A DNA stretch of 64,000 nt. Source: Erythrobacter sp. SCSIO 43205. GTDB lineage: Bacteria; Pseudomonadota; Alphaproteobacteria; Sphingomonadales; Sphingomonadaceae. Positions 35,054-44,505 of the stretch are shown here, piece after piece (position 1 is the first letter of the stretch; each line of letters opens with the position of its first letter). A model generated the notes under the pieces. That model saw only the letters and a list, made by a program, of their open reading frames with translations. It made no database searches and had not been told where the DNA came from. The stretch lies in contig NZ_CP063202.1 in NCBI RefSeq assembly GCF_019904235.1, positions 744,001 to 808,000 of the forward strand. Reading direction: 5' to 3'. A program made the position numbers and the translations under genes.

Positions 35054-36291
35054 TGGACAAATGGATCGCCAGCTGGAGCGTCAATATCGCCATCGCCTTC
35101 ACAGCGCTGCGCACCAATCTGATGCGTTCGATCCTTACCATGTTGGGCGTTTTGATTGGCGTCTTTGCCGTCACTCTTGCGGTCGCTGTGGGCAATGGCG
35201 CGCAAGTTTCCGTGATGCAGTCGATCAACAGTTTTGGCTCAAACATGGCGATCATCGTGCCCGAGCCAGACAACGAGGGCGGGCGGCGTTCATTCGACCG
35301 TGGCCGTCTGACGAGCCGCGATCTGCGCGCGATTGAACGCGAGGTGCCCGGTGTCATCGCGACCGCCCCGCAACTTCGCTCCACGCTCGATCTGGTCACA
35401 TCGGGCGCAAACGCTTCGACCAGTGCGACCGGCAGCACGCCAGGCTTTGGTTCGATCACCAATCACCCCGCCGATCAGGGGCGATACATCACTGAGGCCG
35501 ACGTGCGCTCTGCGGCAAGGGTGCTGGTGCTTGGTCGCACCACGGCGGAGACATTGTTCGGCGAATTTGATCCCGTGGGCGAAACCGTTCGGGTCGATGG
35601 AGTCCCGTTTCAGGTGATTGGCCTTCTTGAAGAGAAGGGCTCCACCTTTGGAACGGATAACGACGACACTGTGGTCATGCCAATTTCGACCATGCGCCAG
35701 CGCTTTGTCGGGGACACTCTGCCGGGGCCCGATGATCTGCAACTTGCTTTTGTTGGGTTCGAGGAAGGCGCATCACTGGTCCAGGGCAAAATCGACATCA
35801 CCAATGTTCTGAAAGACCGCTACCGCGTGCGCGACGGGGACATAAACCCATTCCGCGTTCGCACCACGCAGGAATTTATGGAGGAAAGCCAGTTCATCAC
35901 CGGCATCCTCCAAGCCGTTCTGGTCGCGATTGCTTCTATTTCTCTGCTTGTTGGCGGGATCGGCATCATGAACATCATGCTCGTTTCCGTGACTGAACGC
36001 ACCCGCGAGATTGGCCTTCGCATGGCATTGGGCGCCAAGCGTTCTGACATTCGCAATCAATTTCTGGTCGAAGCGGCCGTGTTGTGCGTGCTCGGCGGAG
36101 CAGTTGGCTTGGCGCTGGCATGGCTCGCAGGGACCGCGCTTACCGCATATGCTGATTTCCCCGTACCCATCGGTCTTGGCGTTGCGATTGGCTCGCTCAT
36201 ATTTTCCGCCGTCATCGGCCTTGTGTTTGGCGGTTATCCGGCCGTACGCGCCTCGCGATTGTCTCCGATTGAAGCGCTTAGGACGGAATAA
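35053..36291 (+). CDS. MacB-type ABC transporter permease (FtsX fold)
   Basis: 412-residue membrane protein with one N-terminal helix (SILTMLGVLIGVFAVTLAVAVG), a large periplasmic domain (MacB_PCD) and three C-terminal helices in the FtsX domain, including the typical SLLVGGIGIMNIMLVSVTER and TREIGLRMALGAKRSDIRNQ. It uses mechanotransmission to expel substrates from the periplasm with the adaptor encoded upstream. Macrolides, peptides or siderophores are known cargos of the family; this one is undetermined. No TolC gene is near. ATG 35053 is preferred over GTG 35050 because of the TGATG overlap. Confidence 0.93.
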   Translation: MDKWIASWSVNIAIAFTALRTNLMRSILTMLGVLIGVFAVTLAVAVGNGAQVSVMQSINSFGSNMAIIVPEPDNEGGRRSFDRGRLTSRDLRAIEREVPGVIATAPQLRSTLDLVTSGANASTSATGSTPGFGSITNHPADQGRYITEADVRSAARVLVLGRTTAETLFGEFDPVGETVRVDGVPFQVIGLLEEKGSTFGTDNDDTVVMPISTMRQRFVGDTLPGPDDLQLAFVGFEEGASLVQGKIDITNVLKDRYRVRDGDINPFRVRTTQEFMEESQFITGILQAVLVAIASISLLVGGIGIMNIMLVSVTERTREIGLRMALGAKRSDIRNQFLVEAAVLCVLGGAVGLALAWLAGTALTAYADFPVPIGLGVAIGSLIFSAVIGLVFGGYPAVRASRLSPIEALRTE

Positions 36292-37128
36292 GTGCTGACC
36301 AAGGCCCATAAGGACAAGTTCGCCGCCCAAGGATATTGCGCGCTTGAAGGGTTCAAGCAGGCCAGCGAGTTGGAGGAGCTTCGCGAAGCGGCTGCGCGCA
36401 TCGTCATGAATTTCGACGCCGAGGGCGAGCGGGCGATTTTCACCACCAAGGATCACGCCAAAACGCGTGACGAGTATTTCTTGAGTTCGGCCAATACGAT
36501 CCGGTGTTTCTTTGAAGAAGAAGCCTTCGATGAAAGCGGCAAGCTGCGCCAAGAAAAGGCGCTGTCGATCAACAAGATCGGGCACGCGATGCACGACCTT
36601 GACCCGGTGTTCGAGCGTTTTGCGCGCGATCCCAATTGCGAGGCTGTAGCCAAAGGCTTGGGCCAGCAAGATCCGCGCATTTACCAGTCGATGTACATAT
36701 TCAAGCAGCCGCGCATTGGGGGCGAGGTCAATTGGCATCAGGATGCGACCTTCTTTTACACCGCACCCATTTCGGTTCTGACCTTCTGGTTTGCGATTGA
36801 TGATGCGACGATTGACAACGGCTGCCTGTGGGTGAGCGATGAGGGGATCGATACGCCCCTGCGACAGCGCTTTTGTCTGCGCGATGGCGCGGTTGAGATG
36901 GACACTCTGTCCGATGCGCCCTGGCCCACTCAGGACGCCGCAAAACCGCTGGAAGTTGAAGCGGGTACGCTGGTGATGCTGCACGGCCTCCTGCCGCATT
37001 ACAGCCCGCCTAACCGCTCGGACAAGGCGCGCCATGCCTTCACGCTTCACGTGTGCGACGGTGCGGCGGACTATTCGCCGCAAAACTGGATCCAGCGGCC
37101 TGATGATTTCCCGGCGCGCGGGTTTTAG
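36292..37128 (+). CDS. Phytanoyl-CoA dioxygenase (PhyH) family protein
   Basis: 278-residue Fe(II)/2-oxoglutarate oxygenase-like protein. The HxD pair lies in VNWHQDATFFY, and the distal His in LLPHYSPPNRSDKARHAFTLH with the Arg that binds 2-oxoglutarate. In bacteria the family hydroxylates lipids, mycosporine or small natural products, so the substrate is open. The GTG start follows directly on the permease stop codon (0-nt gap), linking it to the MacAB-like operon. Possibly it modifies or detoxifies the exported molecule; this is inference. Confidence 0.85.
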   Translation: MLTKAHKDKFAAQGYCALEGFKQASELEELREAAARIVMNFDAEGERAIFTTKDHAKTRDEYFLSSANTIRCFFEEEAFDESGKLRQEKALSINKIGHAMHDLDPVFERFARDPNCEAVAKGLGQQDPRIYQSMYIFKQPRIGGEVNWHQDATFFYTAPISVLTFWFAIDDATIDNGCLWVSDEGIDTPLRQRFCLRDGAVEMDTLSDAPWPTQDAAKPLEVEAGTLVMLHGLLPHYSPPNRSDKARHAFTLHVCDGAADYSPQNWIQRPDDFPARGF

Positions 37129-37168
37129 CTCGTGTCGCTGCGCGTATACTTCCCCAATGTTGGAAAAG

Positions 37169-37188
37169 TGAGACACTTGAGACACTGT
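37169..37188 (-). repeat. Interspersed 20-mer, copy 2
   Basis: Exact reverse complement of 5106-5125, again between genes (232-nt gap between the convergent PhyH and GH97 genes). Written on the plus strand it is TGAGACACTTGAGACACTGT. Confidence 0.8.
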
Positions 37189-37360
37189 CCAAGAGCAGAA
37201 AACGGATTGATCAATAAGAGGTGATTTGATCGAAAAAATCGATTGAAAGGACGTTGGAACACAGCGCAGCATCGCCGCCGGATTTACCAAGCAGGTGGGC
37301 TGTAGGAAAACGTTTGGGATCAGCGTCTTCCCGAAGTTCTTGGCTGGCTGCTGGCCTAGC

Positions 37361-39433
37361 TCACTTCTCGATAAAGCGAACAGCCACCCCGCCCGAAGAC
37401 GCAAGTTTCACGGGCAGAGTGCCGCCACTCATCACCTCAATCTCTTCGATCACATAGTCGTAAGGGTTGGTGTCCCAATGCGCGTCATCGCCATCACGGT
37501 AGACTTGCGCTGTGTAGGTCTTGCCATCTTCAAGGAAGGTGAGCGGCAGGTCGAGCGCGCGGCTTTCCTCGTCGGTCACTGCGCCAAGGAACCACTCGCC
37601 ACCAGCGCGGCCCTTACGCGCAATCGCGACATATTCGCCAACCTCGCCGGCAATCGCGACGCTCTCTTCCCAATCGGCTTCGACGTCCTTGATAAACTGG
37701 AAGGCGTCCATGCGCGCTTCGTAATTCTCTGGAAGGTCCGCTGCCATCTGGAGCGGAGAATAGAGCACCACATAGAGCGCCAATTGCTTGGCGAGCGTCG
37801 TTTGCGGACGGTTCGAGGGATCGCCGCGCTGCATATCTTCGCGAAGCGGCGGCTTTTCATTGGGGCGAAGGTCGAAGATGCCGGGTGTGAAGTCCATCGG
37901 CCCTGACAGCATACGCGTGTAAGCGAGGATCGAGATGTGATCGGTTGGATTGGGCGGCGTGCCCCAGGCGTTGAATTCCATCCCGCGCGCGCCCTCTCTG
38001 GTCATCCAGTTGGGATAGGTCCGCCTCAGCCCTGTGTCCTTCACGGGCTCGTGAGCATTGATCGAAATGCGGCGTTTGGCCGCCTCTTCCAGAACGCGCA
38101 GGTGATGGCCGACCATGAATTGACTGTCATGCCATTCGTATTGCTTTATGCCGTTCTCGTCATAGCGAACGATATCGCCCGCATCGGCGACATAGCCGGT
38201 TTTGACCTCGCGGATGCCATGGCTTTGATAGAGGTCGAAGGCTTCCTCCATCTGCGCTTCGTAATTGGCGACATTGCCGCTCGTCTCGTGATGGCCGATG
38301 AGGCGCACGCCCTTGTCGGCGGCATATTGGCTCAGCATCGGCAGGTCGAAATCGGGATAGGTTTCGGTGAAGCTGAAAAGCTCGCCATTGTTGAACCAAT
38401 CGCCGTCCCATCCGGTGTTCCAGCCCTCGACGAGGACGCCGTTGAAGCCATGCTTGGCCGCAAAGTCGATGTGGCGGATCACATCGGCATTGTTCGCGCC
38501 GTGGATGCCGTCATTGCCCCAAGTGCGGTCGCGGATGTGCATCTCCCACCAGACACCCACATATTTGCCCGGCTCCACCCATGAGACATCGCCAAGCTTG
38601 TTGGGCTCGTTGAGGTTGAGGATGATGTCGGAATTGATGAGTCCGACCGCATCGGGGGCGATCTGGATCGTGCGCCAAGGGCTCTTGAAAGGAGCGGAGG
38701 TGTGCACCTTGATGCCATCAGAGCCCGCGCGCAGCTGTGCCTCGAAATCGCCGGGACGAAGCGCGAGGAGCGACATCGCTGAGTAATCCACCAGCGCCGC
38801 TTCGTGGATGGAAATGTGCACGCCGTTTTGCCGGCGGAAGGTAACGGGCGTGTGCGCATCATCGACTGTGCCAGCTTGGCCCTTGCGATAGATGTATTCG
38901 TAGCGGTTGAACTGGCGGCTTGGCGTCCACCATGCGTCAGCGTCATTGGCGATTGCGAATTGGGTCAACTCGTCGGTGATGGCGATGTGGCCTTGGAAAG
39001 CCTCTTGTTCTTCAAGCTCGTAGCGCAAACCAACACCCGTATCGAAGACGCGAAAGCGCACAGTGATCTCGCGCGCTGGCCCCTTTTGCGCGGCGAAGGT
39101 GACGGCGAGCTCATTGTGATGATCGCGTACCAAGCGGCGCTCACCCCAAGGCTGCTCCCATGTCGCATCGTGGCTTGCGGTGGCGTGGTCGCTGATCGCG
39201 AGGTCGCCTTCAAAGCCATGGTGGTCCCTGAACAAGATGCCGAGGCGTGATGGCCGGATCGCTTCGTTCCCATCGTGGGAGATTTCGTAGGTCGCGTGCC
39301 CGCCATCATCCTTGACCGTAAGGACAATCGCGCCATCAGGCGAGGTGATCGCAAGCTCGGCAGCCTTTAGCGGCAGCGTGGCCATGATGCCAAGCGCTAC
39401 AAAAACAACGCATTTGATCCAGTAGGCTGGCAT
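37361..39433 (-). CDS. Glycoside hydrolase family 97, alpha-glucosidase (SusB-like)
   Basis: 690-residue exported enzyme (signal peptide to about residue 26, MATLPLKA). N-terminal beta-sandwich, then a TIM barrel with GFNGVLVEGWNTGWDGDW, REVKTGYVADAGDIVRYD, HHLRVLEEAAKRRISINAHEP and LRRTYPNWMTREGARGMEF, and a C-terminal beta domain. The Glu in NAHEP and in GMEFN fit the calcium-binding, inverting SusB type. It trims malto-oligosaccharides in the periplasm. ATG 39433 is chosen because GGGAGAGAG precedes it. Last gene of the MFS-GH13-GH97 operon; same content as Caulobacter and sphingomonad mal loci. Confidence 0.94.
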   Translation of the reverse strand: MPAYWIKCVVFVALGIMATLPLKAAELAITSPDGAIVLTVKDDGGHATYEISHDGNEAIRPSRLGILFRDHHGFEGDLAISDHATASHDATWEQPWGERRLVRDHHNELAVTFAAQKGPAREITVRFRVFDTGVGLRYELEEQEAFQGHIAITDELTQFAIANDADAWWTPSRQFNRYEYIYRKGQAGTVDDAHTPVTFRRQNGVHISIHEAALVDYSAMSLLALRPGDFEAQLRAGSDGIKVHTSAPFKSPWRTIQIAPDAVGLINSDIILNLNEPNKLGDVSWVEPGKYVGVWWEMHIRDRTWGNDGIHGANNADVIRHIDFAAKHGFNGVLVEGWNTGWDGDWFNNGELFSFTETYPDFDLPMLSQYAADKGVRLIGHHETSGNVANYEAQMEEAFDLYQSHGIREVKTGYVADAGDIVRYDENGIKQYEWHDSQFMVGHHLRVLEEAAKRRISINAHEPVKDTGLRRTYPNWMTREGARGMEFNAWGTPPNPTDHISILAYTRMLSGPMDFTPGIFDLRPNEKPPLREDMQRGDPSNRPQTTLAKQLALYVVLYSPLQMAADLPENYEARMDAFQFIKDVEADWEESVAIAGEVGEYVAIARKGRAGGEWFLGAVTDEESRALDLPLTFLEDGKTYTAQVYRDGDDAHWDTNPYDYVIEEIEVMSGGTLPVKLASSGGVAVRFIEK

Positions 39434-39456
39434 CTCTCTCTCCCAATTTCGTGTCA

Positions 39457-40824
39457 TCATTTCGCTGTGAATATCCGGTAGCCCCACGGCTCCATTGCAA
39501 GGCTTGTCATTCCCACAAATGTCACATCCTCGCCGCTCATCGCGTCCGCAAACGCGCCGTGGTGACGTGCAAGCTCAAAAGTCACGTCCTGACCGCGTGG
39601 CGATAGGTTGAAGACTGCGAAAACGCGTGCCTCGCCCTCGCCGCGCACAAAGCTCAGCACGTTGGATGAAGCGGAATTAGGCACCTCGACAAGCGGTGCG
39701 CCATGCGGACCATTGTGCAGTGCCGTCTCAGCGGTCTTTAAAGCAATCAGTCGCTTGAACAGGGGCGCGTACTCACCCTCTTTCCACTCAATCTCATCCT
39801 TCTCGAAGAATGCGAGCTGGCGGTCCAAATCCGCTTCTTGACCGTTGTAGATGAGCGGGATGCCTGGAGCCACAAAGCTCAGCGCAATCGCACCTTCATA
39901 GGCAGGGCCGTAAATTTCGCTTGCCACACCGTCCCAGGAATTTTGGTCATGATTGTCTGTGTACATCATGCGCATCGCACCATCGGGCCAGGAAACCTTT
40001 TGCGTGGTAAAGTAATTGCGCATGGCATTGGCATTGGCATCACCGCGCGCAATCTCTTGCATGACATCTTTCCAGCTCCACGCATAAGTCGCTTCAAACG
40101 CGCCATAGTGCATATCGCGGCTGTCCCATTCAGCGAGCATGAATACAGGTTTGATCGCATCAAGCTCAGCGCGCGCGTTCTGCCAAAAATCGAGCGGTAC
40201 ATAGCCAGCCACATCCGCGCGGTAACCGTCAATGTCGAACTCGCGCACCCAGTAGGTGAGGCTGCCGGTCATATATTCGCGCAAATCCGGGTTGGAAAAA
40301 TCGAAGTCGGCAACATCGGACCAATCGGTGCCCTCAGGCGGCATCATCTCGCCTTCTGGTGTCTTTGTGTACCACTCTGGATGCTTTGTAACGAGCGCGT
40401 TATCCCACGCCGAATGGTTTGCCACCCAATCGAGAATGACCTTGAGGCCTAGTCGATGCGCCTCATCCACAAAGGCGCGGAACTCATCCTCTGTGCCCAA
40501 ATCGGGGTTCACCGCGCGGTAGTCTTTCACCGCATAGGGGCTGCCCAATGTGCCTTTGCGCTTCTCCTCGCCAATCGGATGGATCGGCATCAGCCAGATG
40601 ATATCGACGCCCATTTCGGCAAGGCGCGGCAATTGCGCTTGCGCGGCCTTGAACGTTCCCTCGCTTGTAAACTGGCGCGTGTTCATCTGGTAGATGACGG
40701 CATCGGCGACCCAGTCAGGCGACTGCACCTGCGCCAAGTCACTCGGTTCATAGGAGGAAGTTGAAGCGGTGTCGCAGCTCGCCAAAGCCAGAGCAGCGGC
40801 AGCGGTTAAAAGCAGATTACGCAT
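39457..40824 (-). CDS. Alpha-amylase family (GH13) lipoprotein
   Basis: 455 residues with a lipoprotein signal (lipobox LASC, Cys17, followed by Asp at +2, which in E. coli favours inner-membrane retention). The four GH13 regions are present: LDWVANHS (I), GYRADVAG with the nucleophile Asp (II), MLAEWD with the acid Glu (III) and YTDNHDQN (IV). The short C-terminal domain ends GYRIFTAK. It would degrade maltodextrins at the periplasmic face. Start 40824 is set by the signal peptide, with GGGGG upstream. It overlaps the MFS gene stop by 8 nt. Confidence 0.94.
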   Translation of the reverse strand: MRNLLLTAAAALALASCDTASTSSYEPSDLAQVQSPDWVADAVIYQMNTRQFTSEGTFKAAQAQLPRLAEMGVDIIWLMPIHPIGEEKRKGTLGSPYAVKDYRAVNPDLGTEDEFRAFVDEAHRLGLKVILDWVANHSAWDNALVTKHPEWYTKTPEGEMMPPEGTDWSDVADFDFSNPDLREYMTGSLTYWVREFDIDGYRADVAGYVPLDFWQNARAELDAIKPVFMLAEWDSRDMHYGAFEATYAWSWKDVMQEIARGDANANAMRNYFTTQKVSWPDGAMRMMYTDNHDQNSWDGVASEIYGPAYEGAIALSFVAPGIPLIYNGQEADLDRQLAFFEKDEIEWKEGEYAPLFKRLIALKTAETALHNGPHGAPLVEVPNSASSNVLSFVRGEGEARVFAVFNLSPRGQDVTFELARHHGAFADAMSGEDVTFVGMTSLAMEPWGYRIFTAK

Positions 40825-42379
40825 AGGTTGTTCCCCCGGTGGTTTCGCCCGGCACTTGCACGCGCAGCATCGCAAGGGCAGCAATCGTCCAACTGGCGGC
40901 GGCAAAAAGCATGGTCCAGATGGGTTCGCCCGGGAAGAACGCGAGCATGACGCTGCCCATCACCGTCGCCACGAGCAATTGCGGTACCACAATGAAGACG
41001 TTGAAAAGGCCCATGTAAATGCCGAGCTTTCTCTGTGGCAGGCTGCTTGCAAGAATGGCGTAGGGCATGGCGAGGATCGAGGCCCAGGCGATGCCTTTGA
41101 GCACCTCGCAGATAATCAGAAGGTTCGGATCGCGCAGCACGAAATAGCCGAAGAAACCGAGCGCCCCCAGTAAGAGGCACGTCATATGCGTTTTCGCCTT
41201 GCCAATTTTTCCCGAAAGCCACGGCAGCACGAGTAGAGCTGCGATAGCGGCGACACCGTTCTGGACGGTGTAGATGACGTTCCACCAATTCGCGCCTGCG
41301 TTATACGCCTCGCTTGTTGGGTCGGTGCTGCCGTAGAAATATTGCGAGACAATCGGCCCTGAATATATCCACATGATGAAAAGCGCTGACCAGCTGAAAA
41401 ACTGCACCAGAGCAAGGCGCTTCATCGTTTCAGGCATTCCGGAAAAATCGCCAACGATGCTGGAGAGCATATTGGCGGCCTTCCCTTGCTTGGCCATTGA
41501 AATGCCGATGGCAGAGAGCACGCCATAGGTCGCAAGGAGGCCGCCAAGGAGAAAGATTTCCTTCTCAAGGCCGAGCGGGGCGACCGACAATGTGACAAGG
41601 GCACCTGCTGCAAGCCACAGGGCAGGGCTGATAAAGCCTTTCGCTGCCAATCCTTCGATCCCTGCGCTGTCTTCGACATCGCGCTCCTCTTCGAAGGCGG
41701 CCATTTCTTCGGGCGAGTATTCTTTGACCGTTATCACGGTCCACGCGATCGCGCTGAACAAAGCAAAGCTGCCTGCCCAGAAGCTCCATCTGACAGTATC
41801 GGGGATCTGGCCGTCGGCGGCCGTGTTGCTAACCCCGAACTGTGCGAGCAGCCAGGGGAAGATCGCCGCCACCACTGCGCCTGCTCCGATGAACGCGGTC
41901 TGCACGGCATAGCCGGTTGCGTGCTGCGACTTGCTGAGCATATCGCCGACAAAGGCGCGAAAGGGCTCCATCGCGATATTGAGGCTCGCATCGAGGATCC
42001 AGAGCAGCATAGCGGCAAACAAGAGCGGGGCAGCAAAGGCTGGCGCGATAGGCATCAGGAAAAGCGAGATCGCCGAGAATAAGGCGCCCGTCATAAAGTA
42101 AGGCCGGCGGCGTCCGAAGCGGTTCCAGGTCTTGTCCGAGAGGTGCCCGATAATCGGCTGCACAATAAGCCCGGTCAGCGGCGCTGCCACCCAAAGGGCG
42201 GGAAGGTCGTCCATGCTCGCGCCGAGCGTCTGAAAGATGCGGCTCATATTGCCGTTTTGCAACACAAAGCCGATCTGGATGCCGAAAAAGCCGAAGCTCA
42301 TATTGGCAAGGCTCATCCAGCCCAGTTGTGGCTTTTGCCTCGTGCTGGTAACACCGCCAGCGCTTCTGGCTATCGCCAT
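40817..42379 (-). CDS. MFS sugar transporter (SLC45/GPH-like maltose carrier)
   Basis: 520-residue inner-membrane carrier with about twelve helices. SMANMSFGFFGIQIGF-like opening (here LANMSFGFFGIQIGF), then the loop GHLSDKTWNRFGRRRPYFMTG, a D-x-x-RRR signature typical of sucrose/maltose carriers of the SLC45/GPH group. The central loop (EEMAAFEEERDVEDSAG) is acidic. In maltodextrin loci of sphingomonads and Caulobacter this type imports maltose. ATG 42379 has GGAGAG before it. First gene of the minus-strand operon, divergent from the GH13 gene at 42685. Confidence 0.92.
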   Translation of the reverse strand: MAIARSAGGVTSTRQKPQLGWMSLANMSFGFFGIQIGFVLQNGNMSRIFQTLGASMDDLPALWVAAPLTGLIVQPIIGHLSDKTWNRFGRRRPYFMTGALFSAISLFLMPIAPAFAAPLLFAAMLLWILDASLNIAMEPFRAFVGDMLSKSQHATGYAVQTAFIGAGAVVAAIFPWLLAQFGVSNTAADGQIPDTVRWSFWAGSFALFSAIAWTVITVKEYSPEEMAAFEEERDVEDSAGIEGLAAKGFISPALWLAAGALVTLSVAPLGLEKEIFLLGGLLATYGVLSAIGISMAKQGKAANMLSSIVGDFSGMPETMKRLALVQFFSWSALFIMWIYSGPIVSQYFYGSTDPTSEAYNAGANWWNVIYTVQNGVAAIAALLVLPWLSGKIGKAKTHMTCLLLGALGFFGYFVLRDPNLLIICEVLKGIAWASILAMPYAILASSLPQRKLGIYMGLFNVFIVVPQLLVATVMGSVMLAFFPGEPIWTMLFAAASWTIAALAMLRVQVPGETTGGTTYA

Positions 42380-42501
42380 GATTGCTCTCCCGTTCGGGGC
42401 TTGACGCGCCCTTAGCGCACGCACCCCCATCCCTTTCGCGTTTTGTCACGCGCGACTAGGGCGTGAAACACAGCTTGTTCTCATCGCGCAATTTGCCGAG
42501 A

Positions 42502-42517
42502 TTGCAAATTTTTGCAA
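42502..42517. promoter_or_regulatory. Candidate LacI-family operator
   Basis: TTGCAAA-TT-TTTGCAA, a perfect 7-bp inverted repeat with a 2-nt centre, 123 nt from the MFS start and 168 nt from the GH13 start. LacI-family sites are typically palindromes of 14-20 bp. The same architecture recurs at 52108-52127. Confidence 0.6.
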
Positions 42518-42634
42518 GTTATTGTGAAGAATTTCAGTTTCCTGGGCCATGTGCGTGCGGCATTATAACGAATATATTTCTGAAATTCAGAGGCATAGAC
42601 TCGTGCTGTCGTCCTCTCGTGCGGACCATCAAGG

Positions 42635-42644
42635 ATTTGCAAAT
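42635..42644. promoter_or_regulatory. Second TTTGCAAA palindrome before the GH13 gene
   Basis: ATTTGCAAAT, a perfect 10-bp palindrome 41 nt before the start codon. It may be a second half of the operator system or an overlapping promoter site. Confidence 0.35.
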
Positions 42645-42684
42645 ATTCTCAACTAATGCCAATCAGGCATCAGGAGAGGATGGG

Positions 42685-44505
42685 ATGAAACGAATCTTTT
42701 TAGCTTGCCTTCTGGGGCTCGGAGTCGTTGGTGGCGCCGCTTTTGCGATGAATGAAGCTCCGGCGCAGGCGCCTTCTTTCAGAGAGCGCCCCGCTGAGGA
42801 TGAAGTTGTCTACTTTGTGCTACCGGACCGCTTCAGCAATGGCGATGCGTCCAATGACACAGGTGGCATTGAGGGTGGCCGGCTGGATCACGGGTTCGAC
42901 CCCGCTCACAAGGGCTTTTACCACGGCGGCGACCTTGCAGGGCTGACGGGGAAGCTAGATTACCTGGAAGGGATGGGCGTGACCGCGATCTGGTTCGCGC
43001 CGATCTTTGAAAACAAGCCCGTTCAAGGGCCAGAGGGCGATGAGAGCGCGGGCTATCACGGCTATTGGGTCACTGACTTTACCAGCATCGACCCGCATTT
43101 TGGCACCAATGAAGAGTTCAAGGCTTTCGTCGATGCGGCGCACGCGCGCGGGATGAAGGTCTATATGGACATAATCACCAACCACACCGCCGACGTGATC
43201 CAGTATGAAGAGGGCTACGATTATCGCAGCCTTGCAGACTTCCCCTATTCGCGCCGTGGCGGCTCTGAAGGTGAGCTTATTAACGAGGGCTTTGCAGGCG
43301 ACAGCGACCAGTCGGTTGAAAACTTCGCTAAGCTGACCTCGCCCGATTTCGCTTACACGCCCTATATTCCCCAAGGCGAAACGGGCGTGAAAGTCCCCGC
43401 CTGGCTCAACGACCCGATCTACTACCACAATCGGGGCAGCACGACCTTTAGCGGCGAAAGCAGCCGCTATGGCGATTTTGCCGGGCTCGATGACCTTTAC
43501 ACAGAGCACCCGCGCGTCGTCGAAGGCATGATCGACATCTACGCCAGTTGGATCACGAGGTTTGGTATCGACGGCTTTCGCATCGACACCGCCAAGCACG
43601 TGAACTCTGAATTCTGGCAGGCTTTTGTGCCTGCGATGCAAGAGACGGCCGAAGCGAAGGGGATTCCCAACTTCCTCATCTTTGGCGAGGTCTATTCCGA
43701 CAGTCCTAACAGCGGTTTTCTAGCGCAGTTCACACGCCGCGATGGTTTTCCAGCGGTTCTCGATTTCGCCTTCCAATCCGCCATCCGCGCGAGCCTCGGC
43801 AAAAACGCACCGCCAAGCGTCATCGTCGATATGTTCGATGGCGATGTGAACTATGAAGGCGGCGAGGCTGCTGCGCGAAAAATGCCAACCTTCCTTGGCA
43901 ATCACGATATGGGGCGTTTTTCAACGCTGGTGAAAGCGGACAATCCAGGTATTTCGCGGGACGAGCTTCTGGCCCGCGTCAAGCTTGGCCATGCTATGTT
44001 GATGTCGCTGCGTGGCAATCCGGTGATCTATTACGGCGACGAGCAAGGGTTTGTCGGTGATGGCTGGGACCAGGCGGCGCGCGAAGATATGTTTCCGAGC
44101 CTGACCGAAAGCTACAATGACAATGACCTTATCGGGACTGATGCGACCACGGCGCAAGATAACTTTGACCGTTCTCATCCATTGTACGTTCTGATTAGTG
44201 AGCTTGCAGCTATCCGCGCCAAGCATCCCGCGCTTCGTCGCGGCACGCAAGCGGTGCGCAGCTATAATGATGAAGCGCCCGGCCTTGTCAGCTTCTCGCG
44301 CTTCGATCCTGAAACCGGCGCGGAATATCTTCTGGCCTTTAATACGAGCGATACAGCCATCGAAGTCAATTCGGCCATCGGGTACAAGACAAATGCCCTC
44401 AAAACCCTCAGTGGTAATTGCCCTGCGACGGTTGTGGCCCCTGGCTCTGTCCGTCTCAGCCTTCCTGCCTTTGGGTGGTGCATAGCCAAAGCGAGATCCA
44501 ATTAA
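42685..44505 (+). CDS. Exported GH13 alpha-amylase/cyclomaltodextrinase-like enzyme
   Basis: 606 residues with a signal peptide (IFLACLLGLGVVGGAAFA). The GH13 barrel has MDIITNHTAD (I), GFRIDTAKHV with nucleophile Asp301 (II), FLIFGEVYSDS with acid Glu335 (III) and FLGNHDMGRF with Asp408 (IV). An insert after region I (residues 175-290) carries DDLYTEHP. A C-terminal beta domain follows. Related periplasmic enzymes degrade alpha-1,4 or alpha-1,6 glucans. Start ATG 42685 follows AGGAGAGG; an ATG five bases earlier is out of frame. First of four close-spaced genes. Confidence 0.94.
   Translation: MKRIFLACLLGLGVVGGAAFAMNEAPAQAPSFRERPAEDEVVYFVLPDRFSNGDASNDTGGIEGGRLDHGFDPAHKGFYHGGDLAGLTGKLDYLEGMGVTAIWFAPIFENKPVQGPEGDESAGYHGYWVTDFTSIDPHFGTNEEFKAFVDAAHARGMKVYMDIITNHTADVIQYEEGYDYRSLADFPYSRRGGSEGELINEGFAGDSDQSVENFAKLTSPDFAYTPYIPQGETGVKVPAWLNDPIYYHNRGSTTFSGESSRYGDFAGLDDLYTEHPRVVEGMIDIYASWITRFGIDGFRIDTAKHVNSEFWQAFVPAMQETAEAKGIPNFLIFGEVYSDSPNSGFLAQFTRRDGFPAVLDFAFQSAIRASLGKNAPPSVIVDMFDGDVNYEGGEAAARKMPTFLGNHDMGRFSTLVKADNPGISRDELLARVKLGHAMLMSLRGNPVIYYGDEQGFVGDGWDQAAREDMFPSLTESYNDNDLIGTDATTAQDNFDRSHPLYVLISELAAIRAKHPALRRGTQAVRSYNDEAPGLVSFSRFDPETGAEYLLAFNTSDTAIEVNSAIGYKTNALKTLSGNCPATVVAPGSVRLSLPAFGWCIAKARSN

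Larger units (their letters stand above)
42380..42684. other. 305-nt divergent control region of the maltodextrin locus
   Basis: Separates the two oppositely oriented mal operons. It holds the TTGCAAA-TT-TTTGCAA palindrome (42502-42517), a second perfect 10-bp palindrome ATTTGCAAAT (42635-42644) and the ribosome binding site AGGAGAGG before 42685. The LacI-type regulator gene lies in the plus-strand operon. Confidence 0.7.
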
